DNA from: Chenggangzhangella methanolivorans | Lineage (GTDB): Bacteria > Pseudomonadota > Alphaproteobacteria > Rhizobiales > Methylopilaceae | Direction: 5' to 3' | Assembly (NCBI RefSeq): GCF_019797865.1 | Contig: NZ_CP081869.1 | Coordinates: 3,497,501-3,561,500, forward strand | DNA length: 64,000 nt | Part shown: positions 26,405-35,364 of the stretch, piece by piece | Numbering within the stretch: position 1 is the stretch's first letter | Layout: each line of letters begins with the position of its first letter | The notes under the pieces: model-generated | The model's database searches: none | What the model was told of the DNA's origin: nothing | Seen by the model: the letters and a program-made list of their open reading frames with translations, nothing else | Position numbers and translations under genes: made by a program

Positions 26405-27162
26405 ATGTCGACAGCGTCCAATTTCCGTCTTCGTGATCGCATGCCGCATCTGTCTTCGCTGGGACGTCTCGTCCTGATCGCCGCCCTGCCGCTGGCGCTC
26501 GCCGCCTGCGCGGGCTCGCGGCCGCTGCCGAACCAAGCGGCGGTGCAGACCCCGGCGCCGGCCTTCGCCCCGGCCCCCGTGCCGCCGGTGACCGCCGGCC
26601 CGATCGTCGGCGACCTCGACTCGTCGAGCCGCTACGGCGACCAGCTGACGGCCTCCGAGCCTTATCCGGTGAAGTCGGTCAACCTCGAGAAGGTCGACCC
26701 ACGCTTCCTCAAGCAGACCGTGCCGAACACGACGGGCGAGGCGCCCGGCACCATCGTGATCGACCCGAGCGAGCGTCATCTCTATCTCGTCCAGAGCGAC
26801 GGCACCGCGATCCGCTACGGCGTGGGCGTCGGCCGCGAGGGCTTCGCCTGGTCCGGCCAGGCCTATATCGCCGCAAGCTGGAATGGCCGGACTGGCATCC
26901 GCCGGCGGAGATGGTGGCGCGCGACCCGCACGCCCGTCCTTACGCCAACGGCATGCCGGGCGGCCCCGGCAATCCGCTCGGCGCCCGCTCCATGACGCTG
27001 TGGCAGGGCGACAAGGACACGCTGTTCCGCATCCACGGCACGGTCGAGCCCTATTCGATCGGCAAGGCCGTCTCGTCGGGATGCATCCGCATGATGAACC
27101 AGGACGTGATCGACCTCTACGATCGCGTGCCGCTCGGCACCAAGGTCGTGGTTCGTTCGTGA
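26405..27162 (+). CDS. L,D-transpeptidase (YkuD family) lipoprotein, one frameshift
   Basis: The N-terminus has a lipobox-like LALAACAGS after a basic stretch (a second ATG at MPHLSS may be the true start) and a Pro/Ala-rich linker. The YkuD domain includes GTIVIDPSERHLYLV, IHGTVEP and the catalytic block VSSGCIRMMNQDVIDLY, with His and Cys intact. The frame changes near 26872, restoring EWPDWHPPAEM. The restored length is about 252. L,D-transpeptidases crosslink peptidoglycan stems (3-3 links) or attach outer-membrane proteins, both common in Hyphomicrobiales. A close paralogue follows directly downstream. Confidence 0.92.
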
Positions 27163-27232
27163 TCGAGGTTCGGGCCCGCCTCGGGGGAGAGCGGGCCCAC
27201 CGCCGGGCGCTTTTTGAGCGCCGGCATGCGAT

Positions 27233-27260
27233 GGCCGGGTCGTCTTCGGACGGCCCGGCC
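27233..27260 (+). terminator. UUCG-tetraloop hairpin after the first L,D-transpeptidase
   Basis: A 12-bp stem (GGCCGGGTCGTC / GACGGCCCGGCC, one G-T pair) closes on a C(TTCG)G loop, the most stable tetraloop type. It lies between the two transpeptidase genes, about 70 bp after the first stop and overlapping the second gene's leader. The T run after it is weak, so it may act as an attenuator. Confidence 0.6.
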
Positions 27261-27298
27261 TCGTCGTTTCTGGATCCCCTTCAGCCGATGACGAGCCG

Positions 27299-27979
27299 AT
27301 GACCGACGACGCTTTCCCCAAACCCGCCCTGATCGGGCTGTCGCGCCGCGCCCTTGTGGCTGGTCTGCCGCTTGCGCTCGGGGCCTGCGCGGCTATGCCC
27401 CGCGGCATGTTCGACGACTTCGGCGACTCAGGGTTCAGCTATTCCAGGATCTACGGCGCGCAGGACGACGAGGCCCATCCGCTGCCCGCGATGAACTACG
27501 CCAATGTCGACGACGCCGTGCTGCGCCGCCGGGTGAAGGATCCGACCGGCGAGAAGCCCGGCACCATCGTGGTGCTGACCTCGCAGCGCCGGCTCTACAT
27601 CGTCGAGAAGGGCGGCACCGCGGTGCGCTACGGCATCGGCGTCGGCAAGGAAGGCATGGAGTGGAAGGGCCGGGCGAAGATCGCCCACAAGGCCAAGTGG
27701 CCGCGCTGGACCCCGACCGCCTCGATGATCAAGCGCGACCCGAAGACCAACGGCCCCTGGGCCGGGGGCATGCCGGGCGGCCTCAAGAACCCGCTCGGCG
27801 CGCGCGCCATGTACCTGTTCCAGGGTGGCCGGGATTCGTCCTACCGCATCCACGGCACCAACTATCCGAAGTCGATCGGCCTCGCGATGTCGTCGGGCTG
27901 CGTGCGCATGTTCAACCACGACGTCATCGACCTCTACGACCGCGCCGACGTCGGCGCGACGGTGATCATCGAGGCGTGA
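27299..27979 (+). CDS. L,D-transpeptidase (YkuD family), second copy
   Basis: The intact 226-residue protein begins with a twin-arginine-like leader (LSRRALVAGLPLALGACAA), with the Cys also fitting a lipobox. The domain has GTIVVLTSQRRLYIVEKGG, IHGTNYPKSIG and the catalytic MSSGCVRMFNHDVIDLYDR. It is clearly paralogous to the preceding gene: GKEGMEWKGRAKI against GREGFAWSGQAYI, and PGGLKNPLGARAMYL against PGGPGNPLGARSMTL. It probably acts in periplasmic peptidoglycan crosslinking. The hairpin upstream may make expression of the two copies differ. Confidence 0.94.
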   Translation: MTDDAFPKPALIGLSRRALVAGLPLALGACAAMPRGMFDDFGDSGFSYSRIYGAQDDEAHPLPAMNYANVDDAVLRRRVKDPTGEKPGTIVVLTSQRRLYIVEKGGTAVRYGIGVGKEGMEWKGRAKIAHKAKWPRWTPTASMIKRDPKTNGPWAGGMPGGLKNPLGARAMYLFQGGRDSSYRIHGTNYPKSIGLAMSSGCVRMFNHDVIDLYDRADVGATVIIEA

Positions 27980-28010
27980 GGGGCTGAGGGGCGCCGCCGC
28001 TGCTCCAGTT

Positions 28011-28102
28011 CGTCATGCCCCGGCTCGTCCGGGGCATCCGCTCATCCGCTTGCGGCGTCCTTTGACGGTCTGTGGATCCCCCGGACAAGCCGGGGGATGA
28101 CG
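28011..28102. repeat. Dispersed palindromic repeat, type A (GTCATGCCCC...GGGGATGACG)
   Basis: The outer ends CGTCATGCCCCGGCTCGTCC and the matching CCCCCGGACAAGCCGGGGGATGACG form an inverted repeat, each end itself hairpin-forming. The same CGTCAT...ATGACG boundary occurs at about 61 kb. It lies between a transpeptidase gene and gshA. Such REP/BIME-like elements are common in Rhizobiales intergenic spaces. Confidence 0.75.
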
Positions 28103-28215
28103 CGGAGAGGGTGGTGATCGTGCTGAGAGCTACCCTGCTCTCAGCGGCCGCCCTTTACGCTTCGCCCGTGACCGCCTAACTGACGGCGGCTGATTTCCCG
28201 CCGAGACCGATCCTC

Positions 28216-29586
28216 ATGGCCCGCGACCAGACAGACACGACCGCGCTCACGACGCGGGACGAACTCGTCGCGTGGATCGAGGCGGGCTGCCGCTCGGCCT
28301 CCGAGTTCAAGATCGGCACCGAGCACGAGAAGTTTCCGTTCCGACGCGCCGACCTCTCGCCGGTTCCCTATGAGGGCCCGGACGGCATCCGCGCGCTGCT
28401 CGAAGGCATGCAGGCGCTGCTCGGCTGGGAGCCGATACACGACCGCGACAAGATCATCGGGCTCTACGACGTCACCGGCGGCGGGGCGATCAGCCTCGAG
28501 CCGGGCGGGCAGTTCGAGCTGTCCGGCGCGCCGCTCGACAACGTCCACCAGACCTGCTCGGAGCTGCACGCCCATCTCGCTCAGGTGCGCGAGATCGCCG
28601 AGCCGCTCGGGATCGGCTTCCTCGGCCTCGGCATGAGCCCGACATGGACGCTCGCCGAGACGCCCGTGATGCCGAAGGGCCGCTACGGGATCATGACGCG
28701 CTACATGCCGAAGGTCGGCTCGCGCGGGCTCGACATGATGTACCGGACCTGCACCGTTCAGGCGAACCTCGACTTCTCCTCCGAAGCCGACATGGTCCGG
28801 AAGATGCGCGTGGGGCTGGCTCTCCAGCCGATCGCCACCGCGCTCTTCGCCAACTCGCCCTTCACCGAAGGAAAGCCCAACGGCTTCCTCTCGGCGCGGT
28901 CCGAGATCTGGCGCGACACCGACAACGACCGCGCCGGCATGCTGCCCTTCGCCTTCGAGGACGGGTTCGGCTTCGAGGCTTACGTCGACTACGCGCTCGA
29001 CGTGCCGATGTATTTCGTCAAGCGCGGGGAGACCTATCACGACGTCGCCGGCGCCTCTTTCCGCGACCTGATGGCGGGCAAGCTCGAACAGCTTCCCGGA
29101 GAACTTCCGACCGTCTCCGACTGGGCCAACCACCTCTCGACGATCTTCCCCGAGGTGCGGCTGAAGCGCTTCCTCGAAATGCGCGGCGCGGACGGCGGTC
29201 CGACCAACCGCATCTGCGCGCTGCCGTCCTTCTGGGGCGGGATCTATTACGACCAGACCAGCCTCGACGGCGCCTGGGACCTTGTGAAGGGCTGGACCGC
29301 GGAGGAGCGCCAGGCGCTTCGCGACGCCGTCCCCAGCGAGGGCCTGCGCGCCACGATCGCGGGCCGCAGCGTCCTCGACGTCGCCAGGGACGCGCTGTCG
29401 CTCGCCCAGCTCGGCCTCAAGCGCCGCAACCGGCTGAACTGGCTCGGCGAGGACGAGCGCATCCATCTGCGCCCGCTCGTGCAGGTGCTGGACGAGCGCC
29501 GCACCCTCGCCGAGGCCCTGCTCGACGAATACGAGCGCTCGTGGGACCGCGACGTGGATCGCGTGTTCGCCAAGATGGCTTATTGA
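28216..29586 (+). CDS. gshA: Glutamate-cysteine ligase (plant/alphaproteobacterial type)
   Basis: The intact 456-residue enzyme starts ALTTRDELVAWIEAGC, then FKIGTEHEKFPF, GGGAISLEPGGQFELSGAP, MPKVGSRGLDMMYRTCTVQANLDF and ALPSFWGGIYYD. These blocks define the class of glutamate-cysteine ligase shared by plants and alphaproteobacteria. It makes gamma-glutamylcysteine in the first step of glutathione synthesis, in the cytoplasm. A type A repeat precedes it and a type B repeat follows. gloB at the right end of the window uses glutathione. Confidence 0.96.
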   Translation: MARDQTDTTALTTRDELVAWIEAGCRSASEFKIGTEHEKFPFRRADLSPVPYEGPDGIRALLEGMQALLGWEPIHDRDKIIGLYDVTGGGAISLEPGGQFELSGAPLDNVHQTCSELHAHLAQVREIAEPLGIGFLGLGMSPTWTLAETPVMPKGRYGIMTRYMPKVGSRGLDMMYRTCTVQANLDFSSEADMVRKMRVGLALQPIATALFANSPFTEGKPNGFLSARSEIWRDTDNDRAGMLPFAFEDGFGFEAYVDYALDVPMYFVKRGETYHDVAGASFRDLMAGKLEQLPGELPTVSDWANHLSTIFPEVRLKRFLEMRGADGGPTNRICALPSFWGGIYYDQTSLDGAWDLVKGWTAEERQALRDAVPSEGLRATIAGRSVLDVARDALSLAQLGLKRRNRLNWLGEDERIHLRPLVQVLDERRTLAEALLDEYERSWDRDVDRVFAKMAY

Positions 29587-29596
29587 GCGCCGCTCT

Positions 29597-29736
29597 CTTG
29601 TCCGGACTTGATCCGGGACCCAGAACCGAGACGTCTGACGGTTCTGGAAGGCGCGTATCGACTGCTCCGGGCGGCGCCCGCGAGATTTTTCTGAAAACCG
29701 CGTCGGCTCTGGGTCCCGGATCAAGTCCGGGACAAA
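29597..29736. repeat. Dispersed palindromic repeat, type B, complete copy
   Basis: The two ends are inverted copies of one another: CTTGTCCGGACTTGATCCGGGACCCAG on the left and CTGGGTCCCGGATCAAGTCCGGGACAAAG on the right, separated by a variable core. The same element recurs complete at 55.4 kb and as a half copy at 33 kb. It sits between convergent gshA and the cation transporter, where its hairpins could end both transcripts. Confidence 0.88.
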
Positions 29737-29750
29737 GGGCCTCGCGCCCC

Positions 29751-30721
29751 TCAGGCGGCCGCGGCGGTTCCCGGGCAGCGGTTCACCTCGACGGTGACGT
29801 GGCTAAGCCCAGAAAGTCCGTCGAGCTTCGCCTTGTAGGCGGCGGGCTCCTGCGGCTCGTGCGTCACGAGCGACACGATCGCTGCGAGATGGCCCGGGCC
29901 GACGCGCCAGATGTGCAGGTCGCTGACGACGACGTCGCCGACCTCGAGCCGCTTGCGGATTTCCAGTTCGAGGCTCTCGTCGGCCGGCGCGTCGACCAGC
30001 GTGCGGCCGGTCTCGCGAGCGAGCGAGACGGACCACGAGGCGATCATCACGGCGCCCAGCGCGCCGACCGCGGGGTCCATCCACGTCCAGCCCAGGAACC
30101 AGCCTGCCGCAAGGCCTGCGATCGCCACCACCGAGGTGAGCGCGTCGGCGAGCACGTGGAGATAGGCCCCGCGGAGATTGTGGTCGGCGTGGCCGTGACC
30201 GTGGTCATGCCCATGGTCGTGGCCGGCGTGGCCGTGGTGGGAATGGTCATGCCCGTGCCCGTGTCCGCCGAGCAGAAGCGCGCAGACGACGTTCACCGCA
30301 AGGCCAGAACCGCCACCACCATGGCCTCGCCATAGGCGACCGGCTGCGGGGAGGCGAGGCGGGAGAGCGACTCCCAGCCGATCATCAGCGCCACGACGCC
30401 CAGCACCACCGCGTTGCCGAAGCCCGCGAGGTCGCCGACCTTGCCCGCGCCCATCGCGAGCCGCGGATCGGCGGCGCGGCGCGAGGCGATGCGGTAGGCG
30501 AGCGCCGCGATCCCGATCGCGCCCGCATGGGTCGCCATGTGGAAGCCGTCGGCGAGGAGCGCCATCGAGCCGTAGGCCCAGCCGGCCACGATTTCGACCA
30601 CCATCGCGGCCGCGGTGATCGCCACCACCAGCGTGGTGCGGCGGGCGTTGCGGGCGTGGTCGCTCCCGAGGAAGCGGTGCTGATGGGAAAAGCGCGCGGC
30701 TCCGGCGGCGGAGGTGTGCAT
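29751..30721 (-). CDS. dmeF: Cobalt/nickel CDF efflux transporter DmeF, one frameshift
   Basis: The N-terminus HQHRFLGSDHARNARRTTLVV is typical of DmeF. TM segments follow with LLADGFHMATHAGAIGIAALAY, then a long His-rich cytoplasmic loop of repeated GH and DH units, and the second membrane half AYLHVLADALTSVVAI. One G is missing near 30298 (restored reading VLALAVNVV). The restored length is about 322. DmeF exports Co(II) and Ni(II). Its usual partner repressor DmeR is not adjacent. The His loop is encoded by a low-complexity sequence that is real coding DNA. Confidence 0.9.
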
Positions 30722-30846
30722 GGCGGCTCTTTGGGTCGGTCTCGGGCGGCGACGACTGGGCGCGTAAGCAGTTTACCGGACTCGGCGCCGTCTTTCGACG
30801 AGTCTAACTGCAGAAGGCGCGGTTCCGTTCGCTAAGGGAGCTTGGC

Positions 30847-31359
30847 ATGCGCTTCAGCATCATGAAGGGACTCGCGGCGGCGCTCGTCGCGGTCGTGGCG
30901 TCCACGCCGGCTCTCGCCCGCGAGGACTTCTGCCTGAACTCCGACGGCTCGATCAACAAGACGGCCACCAAGGGCTATCGCAAGATCGAGGACAACCGCA
31001 GCGCGGGAACGATGAAGCGGATCAACGGGATCTGGTTCAGCCAGACCCGCAATCCCTTCACCGGCCAGGTGAGCTATCTGTGGGAGGTCTATGAGGGGCG
31101 CGGCGCGCAGGCCGGCCTCTACTCCTACTGGAACACGGTCTGCGACCAGATCGGTTGCTCGCGCTGGTATCAGGGAACGGGGCTCTGGGCGGTGCAGGGC
31201 ACGGTCCGCAGGTTCTCGGGCATGCGGATCGTCTCCGACCTCGAGCGCGACCATTTCTGCCAGCTGCTCGACGGCGCCTTGTCGGACAACAACTCCATCT
31301 GGACGACCGCCGCAGGCGCGCAGTACCGGCGCGTCAACAAGGTCGGCGACCTGCCCTAA
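30847..31359 (+). CDS. Small exported protein of unknown function
   Basis: The 170-residue product has a signal peptide (cleavage after ALA, about residue 24) and mature cysteines in EDFCLNSDG, VCDQIGCS and HFCQLL, so an even number of four. Aromatic-rich stretches (GIWFSQTRNPFTG, VSYLWEVYEG, LYSYWNTV) suggest a beta-structured, probably periplasmic domain. No recognised family. It is intact, carries a weak GGAG ribosome site and stands about 100 bp before ilvA on the same strand, with no evident functional link. Confidence 0.75.
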   Translation: MRFSIMKGLAAALVAVVASTPALAREDFCLNSDGSINKTATKGYRKIEDNRSAGTMKRINGIWFSQTRNPFTGQVSYLWEVYEGRGAQAGLYSYWNTVCDQIGCSRWYQGTGLWAVQGTVRRFSGMRIVSDLERDHFCQLLDGALSDNNSIWTTAAGAQYRRVNKVGDLP

Positions 31360-31460
31360 AGGGCTGCCCCGCGCCGAGAAGGCTTCAGTTCCGGGCGCCG
31401 AGAGGCTAACGGCTATGCGCCGGCCGCCGTCCTCCCGGCCGCGCGCGGAGCCTTTTGCCC

Positions 31461-32975
31461 ATGGACTATGTGCGAGACATCCTCGACGCCCGCGTCTACG
31501 ACGTCGCGGCGCGCACGCCCCTCGACCCGATGGTCAAGCTCGGGGCGAGGCTCGGCCGGCAGGTTCTGCTGAAACGCGAGGACCTGCAGCCGATCTTCTC
31601 GTTCAAGATCCGCGGCGCCTACAACCGCATGGCGCAGATGAGCGCGGCCGAGCGCGCCGCCGGCGCGATCTGCGCCTCCGCGGGCAACCACGCGCAAGGC
31701 GTCGCGCTTTCGGCCGCTCGGCTGGGGCTGAGGGCCGTGATCGTGATGCCGGTCACCACCCCGCCGATCAAGGTCGACGCCGTGCGCCGGCTCGGCGGCG
31801 AGGTCGTGCTCCACGGCGACGCCTTCGACGACGCCTATGCGCATGCGCGCGCCATGGCGGACGCCGAAGGGCTGACGTTCGTCCACCCCTATGACGATCC
31901 GCACGTCATCGCCGGACAGGGCACGGTGGCGGTCGAGACGCTTCAGCAGCACCCGGACCCGATCGAGGCCGTGTTCGTGCCGATCGGCGGCGGCGGCCTT
32001 GCGGCGGGCGTCGCGGCCTATGTGAAATACCTGCGGCCTTCCGTGAAGGTCATCGGCGTCGAGCCGGAAGACGCCGCCTCCATGAAGGCCGCGATCGAGG
32101 CCGGGGAACGGGTGACGCTGCCGCGCGTCGGCCTCTTCGCCGACGGCGTCGCGGTGCGGCAGGCGGGCGAGGAGACGTTCCGCCTCTGCCGCGAACTTCT
32201 CGACGAGGTCATCACCGTCGACACCGACGCGATGTGCGCGGCCGTAAAGGACATCTTCGAGGAGACGCGCGTGCTCTCCGAGCCCGCCGGCGCGCTCTCG
32301 CTCGCCGGCCTCAAGGCCTATGCGGCACGCGGCGGAACGGACGCCGGCGCGCTGATCGCGATCAACAGCGGCGCGAACCTCAATTTCGACCGGCTGCGCC
32401 ATGTCGCCGAGCGCGCCGAGGTGGGCGAGGATCGCGAAGTGCTGCTCGGCGTCACCATCCCCGAGCGCCGCGGCAGCTATCGCCGCTTCATCGAGCTGAT
32501 CGGCCAGCGCACCATCACCGAGTTCAACTACCGCTACGCCGGCGCCGACGCCGCCCATGTGTTCGTCGGCGTGAAGCTCGCCGACGCCGCGCGCGACAAG
32601 CCCGAGCTCATCGCCTCGATCGAGGCGGCCGGATACGGCGTCGTCGACATGAGCGCGAACGAGGCGGCCAAGCTCCATGTCCGCTACATGGTCGGGGGGC
32701 GGCCGATCACGCTCGACGACGAGATCGTCCTGCGCTGCGAGTTCCCGGAGCGGCCCGGCGCGCTGTTGCGTTTCCTCGAGGCGGTCGGGACCGATTGGAG
32801 CATCACGCTGTTCCACTACCGGAATCACGGCGCCGACTATGGCCGCGTGCTGGTGGGCCTGCAGGTGCCGCCCGCCGACCGGGCGCGCTTCCAGACGAGC
32901 CTCGAGGGTCTCGGCTATCCCTATGAGGACGAGACCCAGAACCCCGCTTACGCGACGTTCTTGCGGGCGGGGTGA
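31461..32975 (+). CDS. ilvA: Threonine ammonia-lyase, biosynthetic type
   Basis: The intact 504-residue enzyme has the PLP lysine in PIFSFKIRGAYNRM, the phosphate-binding loop PIGGGGLAAGV, and SAGNHAQGVALSA. Two C-terminal ACT-like regulatory repeats follow (about 330-410 and 425-500): VTIPERRGSYRRFIELIG and CEFPERPGALLRFLEAVG. It deaminates threonine to 2-oxobutyrate, the first committed step to isoleucine, and the two ACT repeats indicate feedback inhibition by isoleucine. The ATG is chosen over an upstream TTG. thrC, which supplies threonine, lies 16 kb to the right. Confidence 0.96.
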   Translation: MDYVRDILDARVYDVAARTPLDPMVKLGARLGRQVLLKREDLQPIFSFKIRGAYNRMAQMSAAERAAGAICASAGNHAQGVALSAARLGLRAVIVMPVTTPPIKVDAVRRLGGEVVLHGDAFDDAYAHARAMADAEGLTFVHPYDDPHVIAGQGTVAVETLQQHPDPIEAVFVPIGGGGLAAGVAAYVKYLRPSVKVIGVEPEDAASMKAAIEAGERVTLPRVGLFADGVAVRQAGEETFRLCRELLDEVITVDTDAMCAAVKDIFEETRVLSEPAGALSLAGLKAYAARGGTDAGALIAINSGANLNFDRLRHVAERAEVGEDREVLLGVTIPERRGSYRRFIELIGQRTITEFNYRYAGADAAHVFVGVKLADAARDKPELIASIEAAGYGVVDMSANEAAKLHVRYMVGGRPITLDDEIVLRCEFPERPGALLRFLEAVGTDWSITLFHYRNHGADYGRVLVGLQVPPADRARFQTSLEGLGYPYEDETQNPAYATFLRAG

Positions 32976-32996
32976 GGAATACGCCTCGGCGTCGGT

Positions 32997-33026
32997 TCTG
33001 GGTCCCGGGTCGAACCCGGGACAAGG
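32997..33026. repeat. Half copy of the type B palindromic repeat
   Basis: TCTGGGTCCCGGGTCGAACCCGGGACAAGG matches the right end of the type B element with two changes that turn it into a near-perfect hairpin. Lying between convergent ilvA and the LysR gene, it could serve as a bidirectional terminator. Confidence 0.8.
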
Positions 33027-33032
33027 GCGGCG

Positions 33033-33923
33033 CTACTCCGCCGCCTGCGCGCCTTCGAAGCCGCCGGTCATGTTGTCGAGGCTCGCCACGATGTGGTCGG
33101 CGAGCGCCTCGACCGTGTCGGTGACCGAGCCCGGATTGCGCAAAAGCGCGATCTTGCAGCTCGGCAGCGGCGGAAAGCCGTCGGCGGGTCCGAGCACCCG
33201 CATGCCGGAACGGATGGCGCTCTCCGGCAGAACGGTGACGGCGAGCCCGGCCATCACCGCCGCGCCCACCGCCGCGAAGTTGCGGCTCGAATAGAGCACG
33301 CGGTGGGGCCGCTTCAGCTCCTCGAGCTTCGAGATCGCGGCCTCGCGCCAGACGCAGGCGGGGTGGCTGAGCGCAAGCGGCAGCGTCGCCTGCTCATGGG
33401 CGAGCGAGCGCTGCGAGGTGACCCACAGCAGCGGCTCCTGACGGATGACCTCGCCCACGGGCTTGCGACTCGCATGGGTGATGATCGCGAGGTCGATTTC
33501 GTCGCGCATGATCGACTGGGTCAGCGTGTCGGAGGGCTCGCACTCGACCGTCACCTCGACCAGCGGGTTTGAGCGCGAGAACCGCGCGAGGATCTCCGGC
33601 AGATAGCGCTCGGCGTAGTCGTCCGGCACGCCGAGCCGCACCCGGCCCGTCAGCGCGTCGTTGGAGAAGGCCGACACCGCCTCGCGCGAAATGTGCACGA
33701 TGCGGCGGGCGTAATCGAGCAGACGCTCGCCGTCCTCGGTCAGCCGCGCCCCGCGCCCGTCTCGGGCGAAGATCGAGCGGCCGACCCGCTCCTCCAGCCG
33801 CTTCATCTGCATCGAGACGGCCGACTGGGTCTTGTGCACCGCGTCGGCCGCGCGGGTGAACGAGCCGGTGTCCACGATGGCGATGAAGGTCTTGAGCTGG
33901 TCGACGTCGAACAGAGCGGACAT
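33033..33923 (-). CDS. LysR-family transcriptional regulator
   Basis: The intact 296-residue protein has the N-terminal winged helix-turn-helix DQLKTFIAIVDTGSFTRAADAVHKTQSAVSMQ split over its usual positions, then LEERVGRSIFARDGRG. A two-lobed effector-binding domain follows: GRVRLGVPDDYAERYLPEIL, then AAVMAGLAVTVLPES. The effector is unknown. It diverges from a DUF1127 gene, a pairing often kept in Hyphomicrobiales, and may control that gene as well as itself. Confidence 0.92.
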   Translation of the reverse strand: MSALFDVDQLKTFIAIVDTGSFTRAADAVHKTQSAVSMQMKRLEERVGRSIFARDGRGARLTEDGERLLDYARRIVHISREAVSAFSNDALTGRVRLGVPDDYAERYLPEILARFSRSNPLVEVTVECEPSDTLTQSIMRDEIDLAIITHASRKPVGEVIRQEPLLWVTSQRSLAHEQATLPLALSHPACVWREAAISKLEELKRPHRVLYSSRNFAAVGAAVMAGLAVTVLPESAIRSGMRVLGPADGFPPLPSCKIALLRNPGSVTDTVEALADHIVASLDNMTGGFEGAQAAE

Positions 33924-34102
33924 GGGCGACGGCTCCTGGATCAGGCGGCATCACGTATGGTGATGGACGACATTATAAACATTCGTTTCACTGATCAATC
34001 GGCTGGATCTATCTCGTTTCGTGAAGGCGGGCCGCGGTGGTTCGCCCTCAGACGGCCGCCGCGCTGGAGGTGTGGCGGAAGCGAGAGCCGAAGGAGGCGA
34101 AC
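33924..34102. promoter_or_regulatory. Divergent LysR-DUF1127 intergenic region
   Basis: The gap contains an AT-rich core around 33970-34010 (ATTATAAACATTCG, then CACTGATCAATCGG) flanked by GC-rich DNA. A pair of TGGTGATGG/ATCACG-like elements lies close to the LysR start. This is where LysR binding and both promoters should lie; exact T-N11-A sites cannot be assigned with certainty. The downstream gene has a good ribosome site (AAGGAGG). Confidence 0.5.
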
Positions 34103-34384
34103 ATGTCCGTCCTGATCGAACGCCAGACGCAATCCGGACTTTTGAGCGTCGCCCGCGCCGTGGGCGCCGGGTTCGCCAGCCGCTTCAAGGCTCTCGCCGT
34201 GTCGATGACCCGTCGCAAGCAGATCGAGGCGCTCGGCGGTCTCGACGACCGCATGCTCGCAGACATCGGCGTGACCCGCGCCGATCTCGAGGAGGCGGCG
34301 CGCTGGTCGCTCTGGGGCGATCCCGGAGAACGCCTCACGGCGATTTCTGAAGAGCGCCGGGCCGCGCGCAGCCGCTTGGGCTGA
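34103..34384 (+). CDS. DUF1127 (YjiS-like) domain protein
   Basis: The 93-residue protein has a basic amphipathic N-terminal half and the DUF1127 core ending QIEALGGLDDRMLADIGVTRADLEEAARW. AAGGAGG precedes the ATG. DUF1127 proteins of alphaproteobacteria are small Arg-rich proteins; some bind RNA or influence phosphate and carbon metabolism. This is one of the longer types, with a C-terminal extension of Arg/Ala-rich residues. Divergence from the LysR gene suggests LysR control. Confidence 0.88.
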   Translation: MSVLIERQTQSGLLSVARAVGAGFASRFKALAVSMTRRKQIEALGGLDDRMLADIGVTRADLEEAARWSLWGDPGERLTAISEERRAARSRLG

Positions 34385-34421
34385 GGCGACTGTCCTTCCC
34401 TGGGGCAGGGAAAGGCAGGGT

Positions 34422-34450
34422 GGGGCGCGTTTCAGAAGGAGGCGCGCCCC
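34422..34450. terminator. Bidirectional terminator between DUF1127 and DUF937 genes
   Basis: An 8-bp perfect stem (GGGGCGCG / CGCGCCCC) with a 13-nt loop is followed on the plus strand by TTACGCCTTTTT. It directly abuts the stop codon of the minus-strand gene, so it should end plus-strand transcripts from the DUF1127 gene. Confidence 0.65.
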
Positions 34451-35275
34451 TTACGCCTTTTTCGGCTTGTCGCTGAAGAAGGCGTCGAAGATCTGGCTCA
34501 TGGCCTCGGCGTTCTGCTGCGACAGCTCGCGGCCTGTCGCGACGAAGTCGTCGAACGGATTTTCGGCCGCGGTCTCGGACTTCGGCTCGGCCGGCTCTTC
34601 GTAAGGCGGCGCCTCTGGCTCTTCCGGCTGAGCAGGCGCGCCGAACATCGACTTCATCATTTCGCCCATCATGTCGCCGAGCGGATTGGGGATCTGGCCC
34701 GATCCGGCCGCCGATCCCCCTGCGCCCTCCGCGCTGCGGTTGAAGGCGTCGATCCAGCCCTGGAACGGGTTGGCCGGGAAGGGGCTCTGCGCCTGCTCTT
34801 TGCCGCCGCCGAACAGCGTGTCGAAGGCTGACGTCGGAGCGCCCGCTCCTTGAGCCGCTTTCATGAAGCCGCCCATCAGGATGCTGGCCAAGACGGGGAG
34901 CACCTGCCGGATGATCTGCGCCTGGACGCCCGAGGCCGCCGCCGCCTGGGCGGCCACGGCGCGCGACACCTCCTTCGATCCGAACAGCGCGTCGAGCGCG
35001 TTCTCGCCCGCGCCGCGCGTCGAGGAGTCGAGCGCGGCCGCCTGCGCCTCGAAGGCCCGGGCGTAGTCTTCGGTGCGGAACAGCTCGGCGAAGCGCCGCG
35101 CGCCCTCGTCGGTCGCGGCCTGCCGCATGAACCCCTGCGCGAAGGCGGGGGTGAGCGCCGCCGTCATGGCGCGCAGCTGGTCGGGCGAGACGCCGTAGGC
35201 GCGCGACAGATTGTCGAACGCCGCGCCGCCCTGCGCCTGTCGGAAGACGTCGAACATGTTGAACATCGCGAACAT
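34451..35275 (-). CDS. DUF937 domain protein
   Basis: The intact 274-residue protein starts MFAMFNMFDVFRQAQGGAAFDNLSRAYGVSPDQLRAM, where the Gln/Gly-rich segment and following helix are typical of DUF937. Small Ala-rich helices follow (SRAVAAQAAAASGV, IRQVLPVLASILMGGF), then a disordered Pro/Glu-rich tail with MMGEMMKSMF and a final amphipathic helix. No signal peptide is evident. Its function is unknown. It has no clear operon partner; the antiporter gene upstream on the same strand ends about 90 bp before its start. Confidence 0.82.
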   Translation of the reverse strand: MFAMFNMFDVFRQAQGGAAFDNLSRAYGVSPDQLRAMTAALTPAFAQGFMRQAATDEGARRFAELFRTEDYARAFEAQAAALDSSTRGAGENALDALFGSKEVSRAVAAQAAAASGVQAQIIRQVLPVLASILMGGFMKAAQGAGAPTSAFDTLFGGGKEQAQSPFPANPFQGWIDAFNRSAEGAGGSAAGSGQIPNPLGDMMGEMMKSMFGAPAQPEEPEAPPYEEPAEPKSETAAENPFDDFVATGRELSQQNAEAMSQIFDAFFSDKPKKA

Positions 35276-35364
35276 CCCGGCTCGAACCCGAACGCGATGT
35301 TAGGCGCGCCGCGGCCGCTCCGCCACCCGGCCCAAGGTCGGGACCGCCGACGCGACGAACGGCG

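Noticed and set aside
30170-30300. Low-complexity repeat near 30.2 kb as a satellite or assembly artefact
   Set aside because: It encodes the His-rich metal loop expected in DmeF transporters and is in frame with the second membrane half.
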